A program made the position numbers and the translations under genes. Positions 50,672-59,189 of a DNA stretch of 64,000 nucleotides are shown piece after piece; the first letter of the stretch is position 1; each line of letters begins with the position of its first letter. Where the stretch lies: the NCBI RefSeq assembly GCF_000515395.1, contig NZ_KI911782.1, forward strand, positions 4,990,070 through 5,054,069, in the 5' to 3' direction. The notes beneath the pieces were generated by a model. It was given only the letters and a program-made list of their open reading frames with translations. It searched no databases and had not been told where the DNA came from. Source of the DNA: Jiangella gansuensis DSM 44835. GTDB taxonomy: Bacteria; Actinomycetota; Actinomycetes; Jiangellales; Jiangellaceae.

Positions 50672-50917
50672 TCAAGTCCGGACCCCGGCGCGGCGGCCGG
50701 TTCTGGCCTGCTGACGGGTGGCGCGCTGCCGGCGCAGCCGCTTGACCAACAAGGGGTCGAGCGCGAGCGCCTCCGGGCGGTCGATGAGCGCGTTCAGCAC
50801 CTGGTAGTAGCGAGTGGCAGAGATGCCCAGCCGCGACCGGATGGCTTGTTCCTTGGATCCGGGGTACTTCCACCACCGTCGTTCGAAGTCGAGGATCTCG
50901 CGCTCCCGATCGTCCAT
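50672..50917 (-). CDS. DUF3263 protein
   Basis: 81 residues: REREILDFERRWWKYPGSKE and SRLGISATRYYQVLNALIDR, a helix-turn-helix-like fold, then a basic tail (RRQRATRQQARTGRRAG). The DUF3263 family is small, actinobacterial and probably DNA-binding. It is divergent from otsA (76 bp between starts). Confidence 0.88.
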   Translation of the reverse strand: MDDREREILDFERRWWKYPGSKEQAIRSRLGISATRYYQVLNALIDRPEALALDPLLVKRLRRQRATRQQARTGRRAGVRT

Positions 50918-50993
50918 ATCGCCATCGTAGGCGCGGGCTGTGACATCCCCGCAACGCAACTCGGATACCGTTGACAGCACGAGGAGGCCCCAT

Positions 50994-52394
50994 TTGTCCA
51001 CGACTGGAACGAGTAGCTTCGTCGTAGTAGCCAACCGTCTGCCGGTCGACCGCGTCACCGCGGCCGACGGGCGGACCACCTGGCGCCGCAGCCCGGGCGG
51101 GCTGGTCACGGCCATGGCGCCGGTCATGCGCGCGTACGACGGCGCCTGGGTGGGCTGGACCGGCTCGCCCGACGACGCCCCGGACAACTTCTCGACCGAC
51201 GACATGGATCTGGTCGCCGTGCCGCTGTCGGCCGAGGAGATCGCCATGTACTACGAGGGCTTCTCCAACGCGACGCTGTGGCCGCTGTACCACGACGTCA
51301 TCGTCCAGCCGGAATACCACCGCGAGTGGTGGGACGCCTACCGTCAGGTCAACCAGCGCTTCGCCGAGGCGGCCGCGGAGGTCGCCGACCAGAACGCGGT
51401 CGTGTTCGTCCAGGACTATCAGCTGCAACTGGTGCCGAAGTTGCTGCGGCAGCTGCGTCCGGACCTCAAGATCGGTTTCTTCCTGCACATCCCGTTCCCG
51501 CCCACTGAGCTGTTCGCGCAGCTGCCGTGGCGGCGGCAGATCCTCGAGGGCCTGCTCGGTGCCGACCTCGTCGGCTTCCAACGCACCGGCGCGGCCAGCA
51601 ACTTCGAGTCCCTGGCCGACCATTTCACCAGCGCCACCCTGGCAGGCGACCACCTAGTCACCGAGGACGGCCGCGAGGTGCTGGCTCGGGCGTTCCCCAT
51701 CTCCATCGAGGTCGAGGAGGTCACCCGGCTGGCAGCCGACCCGGAGGTCAGAGCCCGCGCCGCCACCATCCGCGAGGAAGTGGGTTCGCCACGGCACATC
51801 CTGCTGGGCGTCGACCGGCTCGACTACACCAAGGGCATCGGGCACCGGCTCAAAGCCTTCGGCGAGCTGCTGAGCGACGGCGTGGTCACGCCGGAGGAGG
51901 CGGTGTTGCTGCAGGTGGCCACGCCCAGCCGAGAACGGGTCGAGGCATACCAGACGCTGCGCGACGACGTGGAGCTGCAGGTCGGCCGCCTCAACGGCGA
52001 CTTCGGCCGCATCGGGACCCCGGCCGTGCACTACCTGCACTCGTCGTACGAGCGAGCCGAACTGGTCGCGCTGCTGCTGGCGGCCGACGTGATGGTGGTG
52101 ACGCCCCTGCGCGACGGTATGAACCTGGTGGCCAAGGAGTACGTGAGCGCGCGCACCGACCTGCGTGGCGCGCTCGTGCTGTCGGAGTTCGCCGGCGCAG
52201 CCGACGAGATGGGCGACGGCGCCTTCCTGGTCAACCCGCACGACATCGACGGGCTCAAGCGAACCATGCTGGCCGCGATGCGCATCGACGACGCCGAGGC
52301 CGAGCAGCGGATGAAGCTGCTGCGCGACCACGTCATCAGCCACGACATCGCCCGCTGGGCCAAGGACTTCCTCACCGCGCTGCGGGCGATCTGA
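50994..52394 (+). CDS. otsA: alpha,alpha-trehalose-phosphate synthase
   Basis: 466 residues if started at TTG 50994, which has GAGGAGG (50981-50987) 6 bases upstream; GTG 50940 gives a longer form without such a site. GT20 glycosyltransferase: [75 protein letters not shown], and the nucleotide-sugar site [13 protein letters not shown]. Makes trehalose 6-phosphate from UDP- or GDP-glucose and glucose 6-phosphate for osmoprotection. OtsB is nearby on the other strand. Confidence 0.95.
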   Translation: MSTTGTSSFVVVANRLPVDRVTAADGRTTWRRSPGGLVTAMAPVMRAYDGAWVGWTGSPDDAPDNFSTDDMDLVAVPLSAEEIAMYYEGFSNATLWPLYHDVIVQPEYHREWWDAYRQVNQRFAEAAAEVADQNAVVFVQDYQLQLVPKLLRQLRPDLKIGFFLHIPFPPTELFAQLPWRRQILEGLLGADLVGFQRTGAASNFESLADHFTSATLAGDHLVTEDGREVLARAFPISIEVEEVTRLAADPEVRARAATIREEVGSPRHILLGVDRLDYTKGIGHRLKAFGELLSDGVVTPEEAVLLQVATPSRERVEAYQTLRDDVELQVGRLNGDFGRIGTPAVHYLHSSYERAELVALLLAADVMVVTPLRDGMNLVAKEYVSARTDLRGALVLSEFAGAADEMGDGAFLVNPHDIDGLKRTMLAAMRIDDAEAEQRMKLLRDHVISHDIARWAKDFLTALRAI

Positions 52395-52417
52395 CACTGT
52401 CTCCCGCGCCTTGCGGA

Positions 52418-52460
52418 GGCTTGTGCACCCCCTTCCGGGCCCGCGGAAGGTGCACGAGCC
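52418..52460. terminator. bidirectional hairpin after otsA
   Basis: GGCTTGTGCACC...CCTTCC (52418-52436) pairs with GGAAGGTGCACGAGCC (52445-52460) with one wobble and a small bulge, between the convergent stops of otsA (52394) and the 90-aa gene (52487). Confidence 0.75.
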
Positions 52461-52486
52461 CCCGAGAGGCGCGGCTCAGGAGCCGC

Positions 52487-52759
52487 TCAGCGGCGGGTCT
52501 CGGTGTCCCGGTCCGGGTCGACCTCGGTGTAGGCCAGCCACGCCTGGGTGTCCGCGGCGTCCACCGGCTCCGGCGCCGGTACCGGCTCGGACAACGAGGC
52601 CAGCCGCTGCTCGGCCGATTCCGCGGTGCGCAGCTCCATCGTGGCGACGGCGATGAGGTCACGCAGGCCCTCGGCTCCGAACCGATCACGGACATTCTTC
52701 ACCGTGGTGGTGACCATGGGGTCGACCTCTGGCGTCTTCGGCTGCATGCGAGGGTCCAT
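52487..52759 (-). CDS. hypothetical protein (90 aa)
   Basis: Residues 15-55 form a predicted helical region (MVTTTVKNVRDRFGAEGLRD, ATMELRTAESAEQRLASL); the rest is acidic and disordered (DAADTQAWLAYTEVDPDRDT). No membrane segment. A TGATCGCTGATGG-type region before the ATG contains no strong ribosome site apart from GGAGTGATC. Family not recognised. Confidence 0.6.
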   Translation of the reverse strand: MDPRMQPKTPEVDPMVTTTVKNVRDRFGAEGLRDLIAVATMELRTAESAEQRLASLSEPVPAPEPVDAADTQAWLAYTEVDPDRDTETRR

Positions 52760-52940
52760 CAGCGATCACTCCTGAACATTCACTCGAAGTCGAGAAGTAC
52801 GTTAACGCGCCCGGCCGCGGAGCTCACGGCGGGCCGCCGTGACAGGATCGAGGCGCATCAACGATGATGTGGCTGCACAGGCCTGCGTGGCACGGGGGTG
52901 ACGTCCGGCCTGCCCGGAGACTCTACGTAACGGTGGTCGC

Positions 52941-53672
52941 TTGCTCCCACGCCGCTTCGCCCTCGTTCGCCACGTCGACTACACCGGTGTCTCGGGAGTC
53001 GGCGTGGTGGCCTACGGCGTGGTGTTCGGTGACGGCCACGTGGCACTGCGCTGGACGTCCAGCTATCCCGCCACCAGTCTGTGGAACTCCGTCGACGACC
53101 TCGTGGCGGTACACGGCCATGGCCACGCCACCAGCATCGAGTGGCTCGATCCGGCGACGGACCCGTTCGGCCGCACGGACCGTCCCCGCCTGGCCGAGCC
53201 CGCGCCCCGGGCACAGTCCGAGCCCGCGCCGCTGCCAGAGCCCGCTCCCCGCCTGAAGCCCGAGCCCGCGCTCCGGCCAGAGCCCGAGCACGCACCGGAA
53301 CCGCCCACTCCGCCGGCTCCGCAGCCCATCCGCGACCTCGTCCGGGAACCGACACCCACGCCGTCGGCCGGCCAGACCGACTCCGCGCCGCGGACCCGGG
53401 TGACCGGGCGCCGGGCCCGTCGCGTCGCCGTGGACTCCCCGGCCGTGCTGAACGCCCCGGCCGCGTCCGACTCGCATGCGGCCGACGCTCCCGCTGCGCT
53501 CGATGCCCCCGAAGCGCCGGCGGTGCCGCCACCACCGCCGGCTGATCCTGCCGGCGGCCGGCCGCCCCATTCACGGGTGCCGGGCCAGCGCCGCGCCGGG
53601 CGGCACCGCCGGGCCTCAGCGGAGCCCGGCTCCCACACCTCCACGCAGCCGATCGAAAGGGACGGACCATGA
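52941..53672 (+). CDS. hypothetical protein with Pro/Ala-rich tail
   Basis: 243 residues from TTG 52941; no ATG or GTG fits the conserved start. The folded N-terminal part (RRFALVRHVDYTGVSGVGVV, YGVVFGDGHVALRW, HGHGHATSIEWLDPAT) resembles small actinobacterial proteins of unknown function. After residue 85 there is a long low-complexity tail of EPAP/PEPA repeats, then Ala/Pro stretches and an Arg-rich end. The tail overlaps the next start (ATGA). Confidence 0.6.
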   Translation: MLPRRFALVRHVDYTGVSGVGVVAYGVVFGDGHVALRWTSSYPATSLWNSVDDLVAVHGHGHATSIEWLDPATDPFGRTDRPRLAEPAPRAQSEPAPLPEPAPRLKPEPALRPEPEHAPEPPTPPAPQPIRDLVREPTPTPSAGQTDSAPRTRVTGRRARRVAVDSPAVLNAPAASDSHAADAPAALDAPEAPAVPPPPPADPAGGRPPHSRVPGQRRAGRHRRASAEPGSHTSTQPIERDGP

Positions 53673-54055
53673 CCAGTCCCGCCGACCACGACGACGCACC
53701 TCGCCGCTGGCCGCGCGGCGTCTATGCGGCCGGCAGCGAGCCCGACCCCCGGTTCACGTTCGCCAACGAGCGCACCTTCCTGGCCTGGATTCGCACCGCC
53801 CTGGCGCTGCTGGCGGCGGGCATCGCGCTGGAGGCGCTGGAGATCCCGGCGCAGGACACGCTCCGGCTGCTCCTCGTGCTCGTGCTCGCGCTGCTCGGGG
53901 CGATCAGCAGCGTGCTGGCCTTCTTCCGCTGGGCGCGCGCGGAGAAGGCGCTGCGGGAGTCGCGGCCGCTGCCGTCGCCGGCGTTGGCCCCCGTGCTGGC
54001 ATTCGGGCTAGCCGTGACCGCCGTCGTCATCGTCGTCGCGCTCGTCGCGTCGTGA
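53669..54055 (+). CDS. DUF202 membrane protein (YidH-like)
   Basis: 128 residues with a hydrophilic N-terminus, the family signature RFTFANERTFLAWIRTALAL and three membrane helices. Function unknown; DUF202 proteins often occur in pairs. The second copy starts five bases after this stop. Start overlaps the upstream gene. Confidence 0.88.
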   Translation: MTSPADHDDAPRRWPRGVYAAGSEPDPRFTFANERTFLAWIRTALALLAAGIALEALEIPAQDTLRLLLVLVLALLGAISSVLAFFRWARAEKALRESRPLPSPALAPVLAFGLAVTAVVIVVALVAS

Positions 54056-54059
54056 GCCG

Positions 54060-54380
54060 ATGATCGACCAGACCTTCGACGACGGCGCACAGAACGAACG
54101 GACCGCGCTGGCCTGGACCCGCACCGCACTGGCCCTCCTGGTGGGTGTCGTGCTGGCGACGCGGCTGGCGGCCGAACCGCTGGGCGTGGTCGCGGTCGTG
54201 TTCGGAGTGGTGGTCGCACCGATCCCGGTGGCGATCCTGGCGCTCGCCCGCCGCCGCTACCGCCGATCGCACGAGGCGCTGCACGCCGAACGCGCGCTCC
54301 CGGACGGGAAGCTCCCGGCTCTGGTGGCTGTCGTCGCCCTGCTCCTGGCGCTGCTGGAGGTCGCCTACGCTGTTGCATAA
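54060..54380 (+). CDS. DUF202 membrane protein, second copy
   Basis: 106 residues with NERTALAWTRTALALLVGVV followed by two more membrane helices; the same family as the gene before it, but with a short N-terminus. The pair is likely a heteromeric membrane unit of unknown role. Confidence 0.87.
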   Translation: MIDQTFDDGAQNERTALAWTRTALALLVGVVLATRLAAEPLGVVAVVFGVVVAPIPVAILALARRRYRRSHEALHAERALPDGKLPALVAVVALLLALLEVAYAVA

Positions 54381-54406
54381 AGGCCGCGCAACCGCGCCGA
54401 CACCGC

Positions 54407-54796
54407 TCACACGACGATGACGTCCAACCCGGCCACGCCGCCGGGGAAACCTTGATCCTGCGTGACGACAGGCCAGCCGTGCGCGATGGCGGTCGCGGCG
54501 ATCCAGGAGTCGTTGACGCCCATCTTCACGCCGACGCTCTTGAGCCGCTGTCGCAACAGCGTCCATGCCGCGGCTACGTGTTCGTCCACGACCACGGGCT
54601 CGAACCGCTGGGCCGCGGTCAAGGTATCGAGGCGGCGCGACCGGGACTCGTCGTCCGGCGCCATGAGCACGCCCCACCTGAGCTCGCCGATGGTCACGGC
54701 ACTGACGGCCGATTCGGCCGGAAGACGGGCGAGGTCGATGGGCCGACCAGACTCGCGGGCGATGAAGATGGACGTGTCCAGCAGTCCGACGCTCAT
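54407..54796 (-). CDS. VapC-like PIN-domain toxin
   Basis: 129 residues from ATG 54796. PIN nuclease acidic residues: GLLDTSIFIARE (Asp), SAVTIGELRWG (Glu), MGVNDSWIAATA (Asp) and VTQDQGF (Asp) are all present. VapC toxins cleave tRNA or rRNA. The start overlaps the antitoxin stop (ATGA). Confidence 0.92.
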   Translation of the reverse strand: MSVGLLDTSIFIARESGRPIDLARLPAESAVSAVTIGELRWGVLMAPDDESRSRRLDTLTAAQRFEPVVVDEHVAAAWTLLRQRLKSVGVKMGVNDSWIAATAIAHGWPVVTQDQGFPGGVAGLDVIVV

Positions 54797-55059
54797 TCCA
54801 GCCACGGATCAGCCAGGTCGTCCGTCGTCTCGTCCAGAGCCTCATCGAGCTGGTGCCGCAACCCGCTGTCCGCCTGGGGCAGGGTGGCGAAGAACTCCTG
54901 CGTAGGCAGGGTGCTACGCCTCGTCTGCCGGGGGGTCATGAGCGCCACTGGGCGATCGTTCACCGTCACTTCGAGTGTCTCTCCGGCCTCGACTCGGCGC
55001 AGCACCTCGCTGACGTGATTGCGCAGTTCCCGCACTGGTACGCGAGCAGGTTCGCCCAT
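54793..55059 (-). CDS. Phd/YefM-like antitoxin of the VapC toxin
   Basis: 88 residues: VPVRELRNHVSEVLRRVEAG, ETLEVTVNDRPVALMTP, the Phd/YefM DNA-binding fold, then a disordered toxin-binding tail (LPTQEFFATL, DDLADPWLE). Upstream and overlapping the toxin gene, as usual for type II systems. Confidence 0.92.
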   Translation of the reverse strand: MGEPARVPVRELRNHVSEVLRRVEAGETLEVTVNDRPVALMTPRQTRRSTLPTQEFFATLPQADSGLRHQLDEALDETTDDLADPWLE

Positions 55060-55080
55060 GTGCGAAGTGTAGCAATGGTT

Positions 55081-55986
55081 CTACACCGCAGCGATCGCGT
55101 CGCGGACCTTGCCATCGGCGGCGGCCAGCCGCCGCCGGGCCTCGTCGGCGCCGACGCCGGCGAGCAGCATCACGGTGGCGGCCTTGGTGTCGCCGCCGCT
55201 GGCGCGCAACGCCTCGGCCACGGCGTCGTCGTCTTCGCCCGTGGCCGTGGCCACGATGCGGTGCGCACGGCGGCGCAGCTTCTCGTTGGTGGCCCGCACG
55301 TCGATCATGAGGTCGCCGTACGTACGCCCGAGCTGCACCATGACCAGCGTGGAGATGGTGTTGAGCACCAGTTTCGCGGCAGTGCCGGCCTTGAGGCGGG
55401 TGGAGCCGGCCAGGATTTCCGGCCCGGTCAGCGCCTCGACGGCGACATCACAGGCCGCCGCGATAGGCGAGCCGGGATTGTTGACGACGGCGACGGTGTA
55501 CGCGCCGGCCGCGCGGGCGGTGTCGAGGGCACCGAGCACGTACGGGGTACGGCCCGACGCACTGACCGCGACCACGATGTCGTCGGGGCCCAGTCGCAGC
55601 GACGCCAGGTCGGCGCGGCCGCCGTCGCGGTCGTCCTCGTCGTGCTCAGCGGCGGAGCTGACGGCGCCGAATCCACCCGCCATGACGGCCACCACCTGGC
55701 GTTCGTCGACGCCGAACGTGGGGCCGCACTCGGCCACGTCGAGCACCGCCAGCCGGCCGGGCGTGCCCGCGCCGACCTCGATGAGCCGGCCGCCGCGGCG
55801 CATCCGGGCCACGATGCCGTCCACGGCCTCCACCAGGCGGTCCTGCGTGGCGGCGACGGCGTCGACGGCGACCCTGTCCTGACTGGCCATCAGCTCGACC
55901 TGCTCACGGGTGCTGCGCAAGTCGAGGTCGGCGGCAGCGGGCAGCCGCGCCTCGGTGGCCAGCCCGTCCAGGTCGGCGTTCCTCAC
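55081..55986 (-). CDS. murQ: N-acetylmuramic acid 6-phosphate etherase
   Basis: 301 residues from GTG 55986, which overlaps the GntR stop. SIS-fold etherase that splits MurNAc 6-phosphate into GlcNAc 6-phosphate and lactate in cell-wall recycling. Seen: the N-terminal TEARLPAAADLDLRSTREQV, LIEVGAGTPGRLAVLDVAEC and GPTFG with the acid/base Glu, VAVSASGRTPYVLGAL, and LKAGTAAKLVLNTISTLVMV. Slightly diverged from typical MurQ (GAGTPGR in place of GAGTSGR). Control by the adjacent GntR protein and dre-like sites is likely. Confidence 0.92.
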   Translation of the reverse strand: MRNADLDGLATEARLPAAADLDLRSTREQVELMASQDRVAVDAVAATQDRLVEAVDGIVARMRRGGRLIEVGAGTPGRLAVLDVAECGPTFGVDERQVVAVMAGGFGAVSSAAEHDEDDRDGGRADLASLRLGPDDIVVAVSASGRTPYVLGALDTARAAGAYTVAVVNNPGSPIAAACDVAVEALTGPEILAGSTRLKAGTAAKLVLNTISTLVMVQLGRTYGDLMIDVRATNEKLRRRAHRIVATATGEDDDAVAEALRASGGDTKAATVMLLAGVGADEARRRLAAADGKVRDAIAAV

Positions 55987-56702
55987 TCGGCTGCCCCGAT
56001 CCGGTGGGCAGGCTGCAGTTCGACGCGGAACTGGTACCGGTCGCCGCGATAGACCGATCGGACGAACTCGACCACCCGGCCACGGGCGTCGCGGGAGATG
56101 CGCTCGAACAGGAAGGCCGGCGAATGCAGGGGCACGCCGAGTGTGTCGGACTCCGTCTCGTCGGTCACCGTCGCCTCGATCGTTTGGACTCCGCCGGACA
56201 GCTCCAGACCGTACACGTCGTGCAACAGCTCGTAGAACGAGCCGTCCGCGAGCGTCGTACCGTCGAGGCCGGGCGCGATGTGCGCGGGCACGTGGAGCGT
56301 CTCGACCGCCATCGGGGCGTCGTCGGCCAGCCGCAGCCGGACCACCCGGACGACCCGTTCACCGGGGGAGATCTCCAGACGCCGGCCCAGCTGGGCGCCG
56401 GCCAGGACGTCGTCGACGGCGAGCGTCCGGCTGGACGGCACCGAACCGCGCTGGCGCATGTCCTCGGAGAACGACGTGGCGGCGAGACCCTGGGCGATCT
56501 TCGGGCCGGCGACGAACGTGCCGGCGCCCTGCCGCCGCACCAGCCGGCCCTCTCGGACCAGCTCCTCCACGGCGCGGCGCAGCGTCATCCGTGAGACCCC
56601 GAAGTGCGGGGCGAGGGTGCGCTCGGCCGGCAACGCGTCGCCGACGCCCAGTTCGGCCACCAGATCGAGGATCTCGTCACGGATCGAGTGATACTTCGCC
56701 AC
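55983..56702 (-). CDS. GntR/HutC-family regulator (DasR/NagR-like)
   Basis: 239 residues from GTG 56702, 8 bases after GGGGG. The winged helix (YHSIRDEILDLVAELGVGDA, LPAERTLAPHFGVSRMTLRRA) is followed by a UTRA ligand domain (GVQTIEATVTDETESDTLGV, YRGDRYQFRVELQ). HutC-type GntR proteins such as DasR and NagR sense amino-sugar phosphates. The two TGGTCTAGA-type sites upstream are of the DasR-responsive kind. Coupled to murQ, so its ligand may be MurNAc 6-phosphate or GlcNAc 6-phosphate. Confidence 0.9.
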   Translation of the reverse strand: MAKYHSIRDEILDLVAELGVGDALPAERTLAPHFGVSRMTLRRAVEELVREGRLVRRQGAGTFVAGPKIAQGLAATSFSEDMRQRGSVPSSRTLAVDDVLAGAQLGRRLEISPGERVVRVVRLRLADDAPMAVETLHVPAHIAPGLDGTTLADGSFYELLHDVYGLELSGGVQTIEATVTDETESDTLGVPLHSPAFLFERISRDARGRVVEFVRSVYRGDRYQFRVELQPAHRIGAAE

Positions 56703-56718
56703 GGCCCGCACCCCCTTT

Positions 56719-56776
56719 TGGTCTAGACGTATCGGGCAAAGTCTTCCAGACTTGGCGCCCATATTGGTCTAGTCCA
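56719..56776. promoter_or_regulatory. two dre-like operators between gntR-murQ and the GHL10 gene
   Basis: TGGTCTAGAC at 56719-56728 and TGGTCTAGTCCA at 56765-56776 match the core of the DasR-responsive element (TGGTCTAGACCA). Between them a perfect AAGTCT-TCC-AGACTT palindrome lies at 56739-56753. All sit in the 90-bp divergent gap, so one regulator can control both transcripts. Confidence 0.75.
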
Positions 56777-56792
56777 GCGAGGAGGCACCAGC

Positions 56793-58373
56793 GTGACACG
56801 ATCGCGTCGCAGTTCCCTCGTCACAGCAGCGGCGGCTTTGGGCCTGATCGGGGCCGCCCTGATCGCGACCACCCCCGCCACCGCGAACACCGAGGCGCCC
56901 GAACAGTGGCGCAGCTACTGGGTGGACGCCTTCAACGAAGGCATCTACACGCCTGCACAGGTCGAAGAGCTGGTCGGGGACGCCCAGGAAGTCAACGCCA
57001 ACGCGCTGATCGTCCAAGTGGCACGTCGATACGACTGCTTCTGCAACCGGGCGCTGTATCCCCGGACCGACGCCGCCATCGCTCCGGCACCGTACGACCC
57101 GCTGGACGAGGTGATCGAGCAGGCGCACGCGGCCGGTCTCGAAGTCCACGCCTGGGTCAACGTCGGCACCCTGTGGAACTCCACCACGCCGCACAGCTCC
57201 CCCGACCATGTCTTCAACGCACACGGTCCCAGCGCCACGGGCGCGGACCGCTGGCTGAACAAGCGCCACGACGGCACCGAGCTGGTCGGCGCGAACGCGT
57301 TCATCGACCCGGCCAACCCGGCCGCCGTCGACTACATCGTCGACGCAGTCCAGAGCATCACCCGCGAGTACGACGTCGACGGCATCAACCTCGACTACAT
57401 CCGCTACCCGGACTACAACTCCACCACCACGCACAGCGACTGGGGTTACAGCGAGACCTCGATCGCCCGGTTCCAGGCGGCCACCGGCCGTACCGACGTG
57501 CCGGAGCCGTCCGACCAGCAGTTCACCGACTGGCGCCGCGAGCAGATCACGAACCTGGTACGCAAGATCTACCTCGGCATGCTGGAAGTCGACCCGACCG
57601 ACAGGCTCACCAACGACGGCATCACCTACGGCTTCGGCCCGCAGAGCGTCGGCGGCTGGGAGCGGACCCGTACCTACGCCGAGGTCCTCCAGGACTGGAA
57701 GGGCTGGCTGGAGGAAGGGATCATCGACACCGTCGTGGCGATGAACTACAAGCGCGAGTGGATGCCCGACCAGGCACAGATGTACGCCGAGTGGAACGAG
57801 GTCCTGGCCGACTGGCAGGGCGACCGCCAGGCCGTGTCCGGACCCGCGCTCTACCTCAACGAGATCGACGACAGCGTCCAGCAGGTCCGCGACCTCCTGA
57901 CGCCCACTGCCGCCGGCAACACCGTCGCAGGCTGGAGCGGCTACTCCTACGCCAACCCCTCACTGACCGCGGCGAGTGGTTCCGCGGCCGTCAAGGACGC
58001 CGAACGGGCCGCACTGGCCGCTGCCTTGACCACCGGCCCGGACGCTCCGTTCGCCGAGGACGCCGCCGTGCCGTCGATGCCCTGGAAGGAGAACCCGACG
58101 ACAGGCAACGTGACCGGCGCGCTCGCACTGCGCAACGGCGCCGCGCTGGACGGCGTGCCGGTGACGCTGGAGCCGGTGGGCGGCGGCGAGTCGCAGTCGC
58201 ACACCACCGACGGCTCCGGCTGGTTCGGATTCGTGGACGTGCGGCCGGGCGTCTACCTGCTGCGGGTGGACCTGCCCGACGGCGTGGTGGGCCAGCCGGT
58301 GTCCGTGGTGCGGGTGCGCGCCGGACAGATCGCGACCGCCCGCACGGCGCCGTACGTCCAGGTCCCGCGGTAG
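56793..58373 (+). CDS. exported GHL10 (DUF187) peptidoglycan glycosidase-like protein
   Basis: 526 residues from GTG 56793, with GGAGG upstream. Signal peptide (SSLVTAAAALGLIGAALIAT). TIM-barrel GHL10 domain: WRSYWVDAFNEGIYTPAQVE, ANALIVQVARRYDCFCNRAL, HAWVNVGTLWN, IDPANPAAVDYIVDAV and VDGINLDYIRYPD (catalytic acid region near residue 205), with VVAMNYKREW later. A C-terminal carboxypeptidase-regulatory-like beta domain follows (from about 440). GHL10 enzymes such as DigH act on denuded peptidoglycan glycans. Divergence from murQ and shared operators fits wall recycling. Confidence 0.85.
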   Translation: MTRSRRSSLVTAAAALGLIGAALIATTPATANTEAPEQWRSYWVDAFNEGIYTPAQVEELVGDAQEVNANALIVQVARRYDCFCNRALYPRTDAAIAPAPYDPLDEVIEQAHAAGLEVHAWVNVGTLWNSTTPHSSPDHVFNAHGPSATGADRWLNKRHDGTELVGANAFIDPANPAAVDYIVDAVQSITREYDVDGINLDYIRYPDYNSTTTHSDWGYSETSIARFQAATGRTDVPEPSDQQFTDWRREQITNLVRKIYLGMLEVDPTDRLTNDGITYGFGPQSVGGWERTRTYAEVLQDWKGWLEEGIIDTVVAMNYKREWMPDQAQMYAEWNEVLADWQGDRQAVSGPALYLNEIDDSVQQVRDLLTPTAAGNTVAGWSGYSYANPSLTAASGSAAVKDAERAALAAALTTGPDAPFAEDAAVPSMPWKENPTTGNVTGALALRNGAALDGVPVTLEPVGGGESQSHTTDGSGWFGFVDVRPGVYLLRVDLPDGVVGQPVSVVRVRAGQIATARTAPYVQVPR

Positions 58374-58405
58374 GGCCTGGATCCGCGGTGGGCACACCAC
58401 CAGGT

Positions 58406-58452
58406 GTTCTCCCGCTTCACCAGGCAAGCATCCCTGGTGAAGCGGGAGAACT
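58406..58452. repeat. dispersed repeat, copy C (hairpin)
   Basis: GTTCTCCCGCTTCACCAGG (58406-58424), loop CAAGCATC, then its complement (58433-58452) with one bulged A. The core GGCAAGCATCC and the CTCCCGC/GCGGGAG arms are shared with copies A and B. Lies 32 bp after the GHL10 stop. Confidence 0.8.
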
Positions 58453-58490
58453 CCAGCCATTCCCGCCCTCGGCGGAGAAGATGGCCTCGG

Positions 58491-58522
58491 CCGCCCCGAA
58501 CGTGATCACTTTCGGGGCGGCG
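58491..58522. terminator. hairpin with ACGTGATCAC in the loop
   Basis: GCCGCCCCGA (58491-58500) and TCGGGGCGGC (58513-58522) enclose ACGTGATCACTT, the same AACGTGATCA string found at the other repeat copies. It is 21 bp before the methyltransferase start, so it could act as a terminator or as a 5' structure of that gene. Confidence 0.55.
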
Positions 58523-58542
58523 GCGGCTGTAGGCTGCGGCGG

Positions 58543-59103
58543 ATGAGCGGCTTCGGCGCGATCGCATCGCGCTTCTACGCCTTGTTCAACCGCAACCCGG
58601 CATCCAACCGCATCGTGGTGGACGTCGCGGAGCTGACTGCGCACGACCGGGTGCTGGAGGTCGGCTGCGGCCCTGGCGCGGCGGTCGAGCTGGCCGCCAG
58701 GACGGTCGGACCGGAGCAGATGGCCGCGGTGGATCCGTCCGAGACGTTCGTCGCCATGGTGTCCAAGCGGGTGCCCGGCGCGGACGTCCGGGCGGCCGGC
58801 GCGGAGGACGTCCCCTTCGACGACGGGACGTTCACCGTCGTCTACTCCATCATGTCCATGCACCACTGGAACGACCGCGACGCCGGGCTGGCCACGCTGA
58901 CCAGGAAGCTCGCGCCCGGCGGCCGGCTGCTGCTGGCCGAGCGGCTGCTCGCCCGGCCCGGCCACGGCATCACTGCGGCACAGATCGCGGACGTCGAGGT
59001 GCAGCTGGCCCGGCTCGGCCAGACCGATGTGCACACCGTTCAGCGCCCCGACGGGCGCAAGACCATCGCCGTCGTCATCTCGACGCGACCTACCACCCGT
59101 TGA
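58543..59103 (+). CDS. class I SAM-dependent methyltransferase
   Basis: 186 residues. Methyltransf_11 type: motif I VLEVGCGPGAAVELAAR near residue 37, AVDPSETFVAMVSKRV, AEDVPFDDGTFTVVYSIMSMHHW and LAPGGRLLLAERL. The target is unknown. Gene stands alone between repeats and the GH116 remnant. Confidence 0.87.
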   Translation: MSGFGAIASRFYALFNRNPASNRIVVDVAELTAHDRVLEVGCGPGAAVELAARTVGPEQMAAVDPSETFVAMVSKRVPGADVRAAGAEDVPFDDGTFTVVYSIMSMHHWNDRDAGLATLTRKLAPGGRLLLAERLLARPGHGITAAQIADVEVQLARLGQTDVHTVQRPDGRKTIAVVISTRPTTR

Positions 59104-59189
59104 TATGAAACGTCGTTGCACGTTGGGTGGACGGCGACGCTGAGCCCGCGCGCAGAGCTGCGCCGTTCCACCGTGATCAGGGAACCTCC

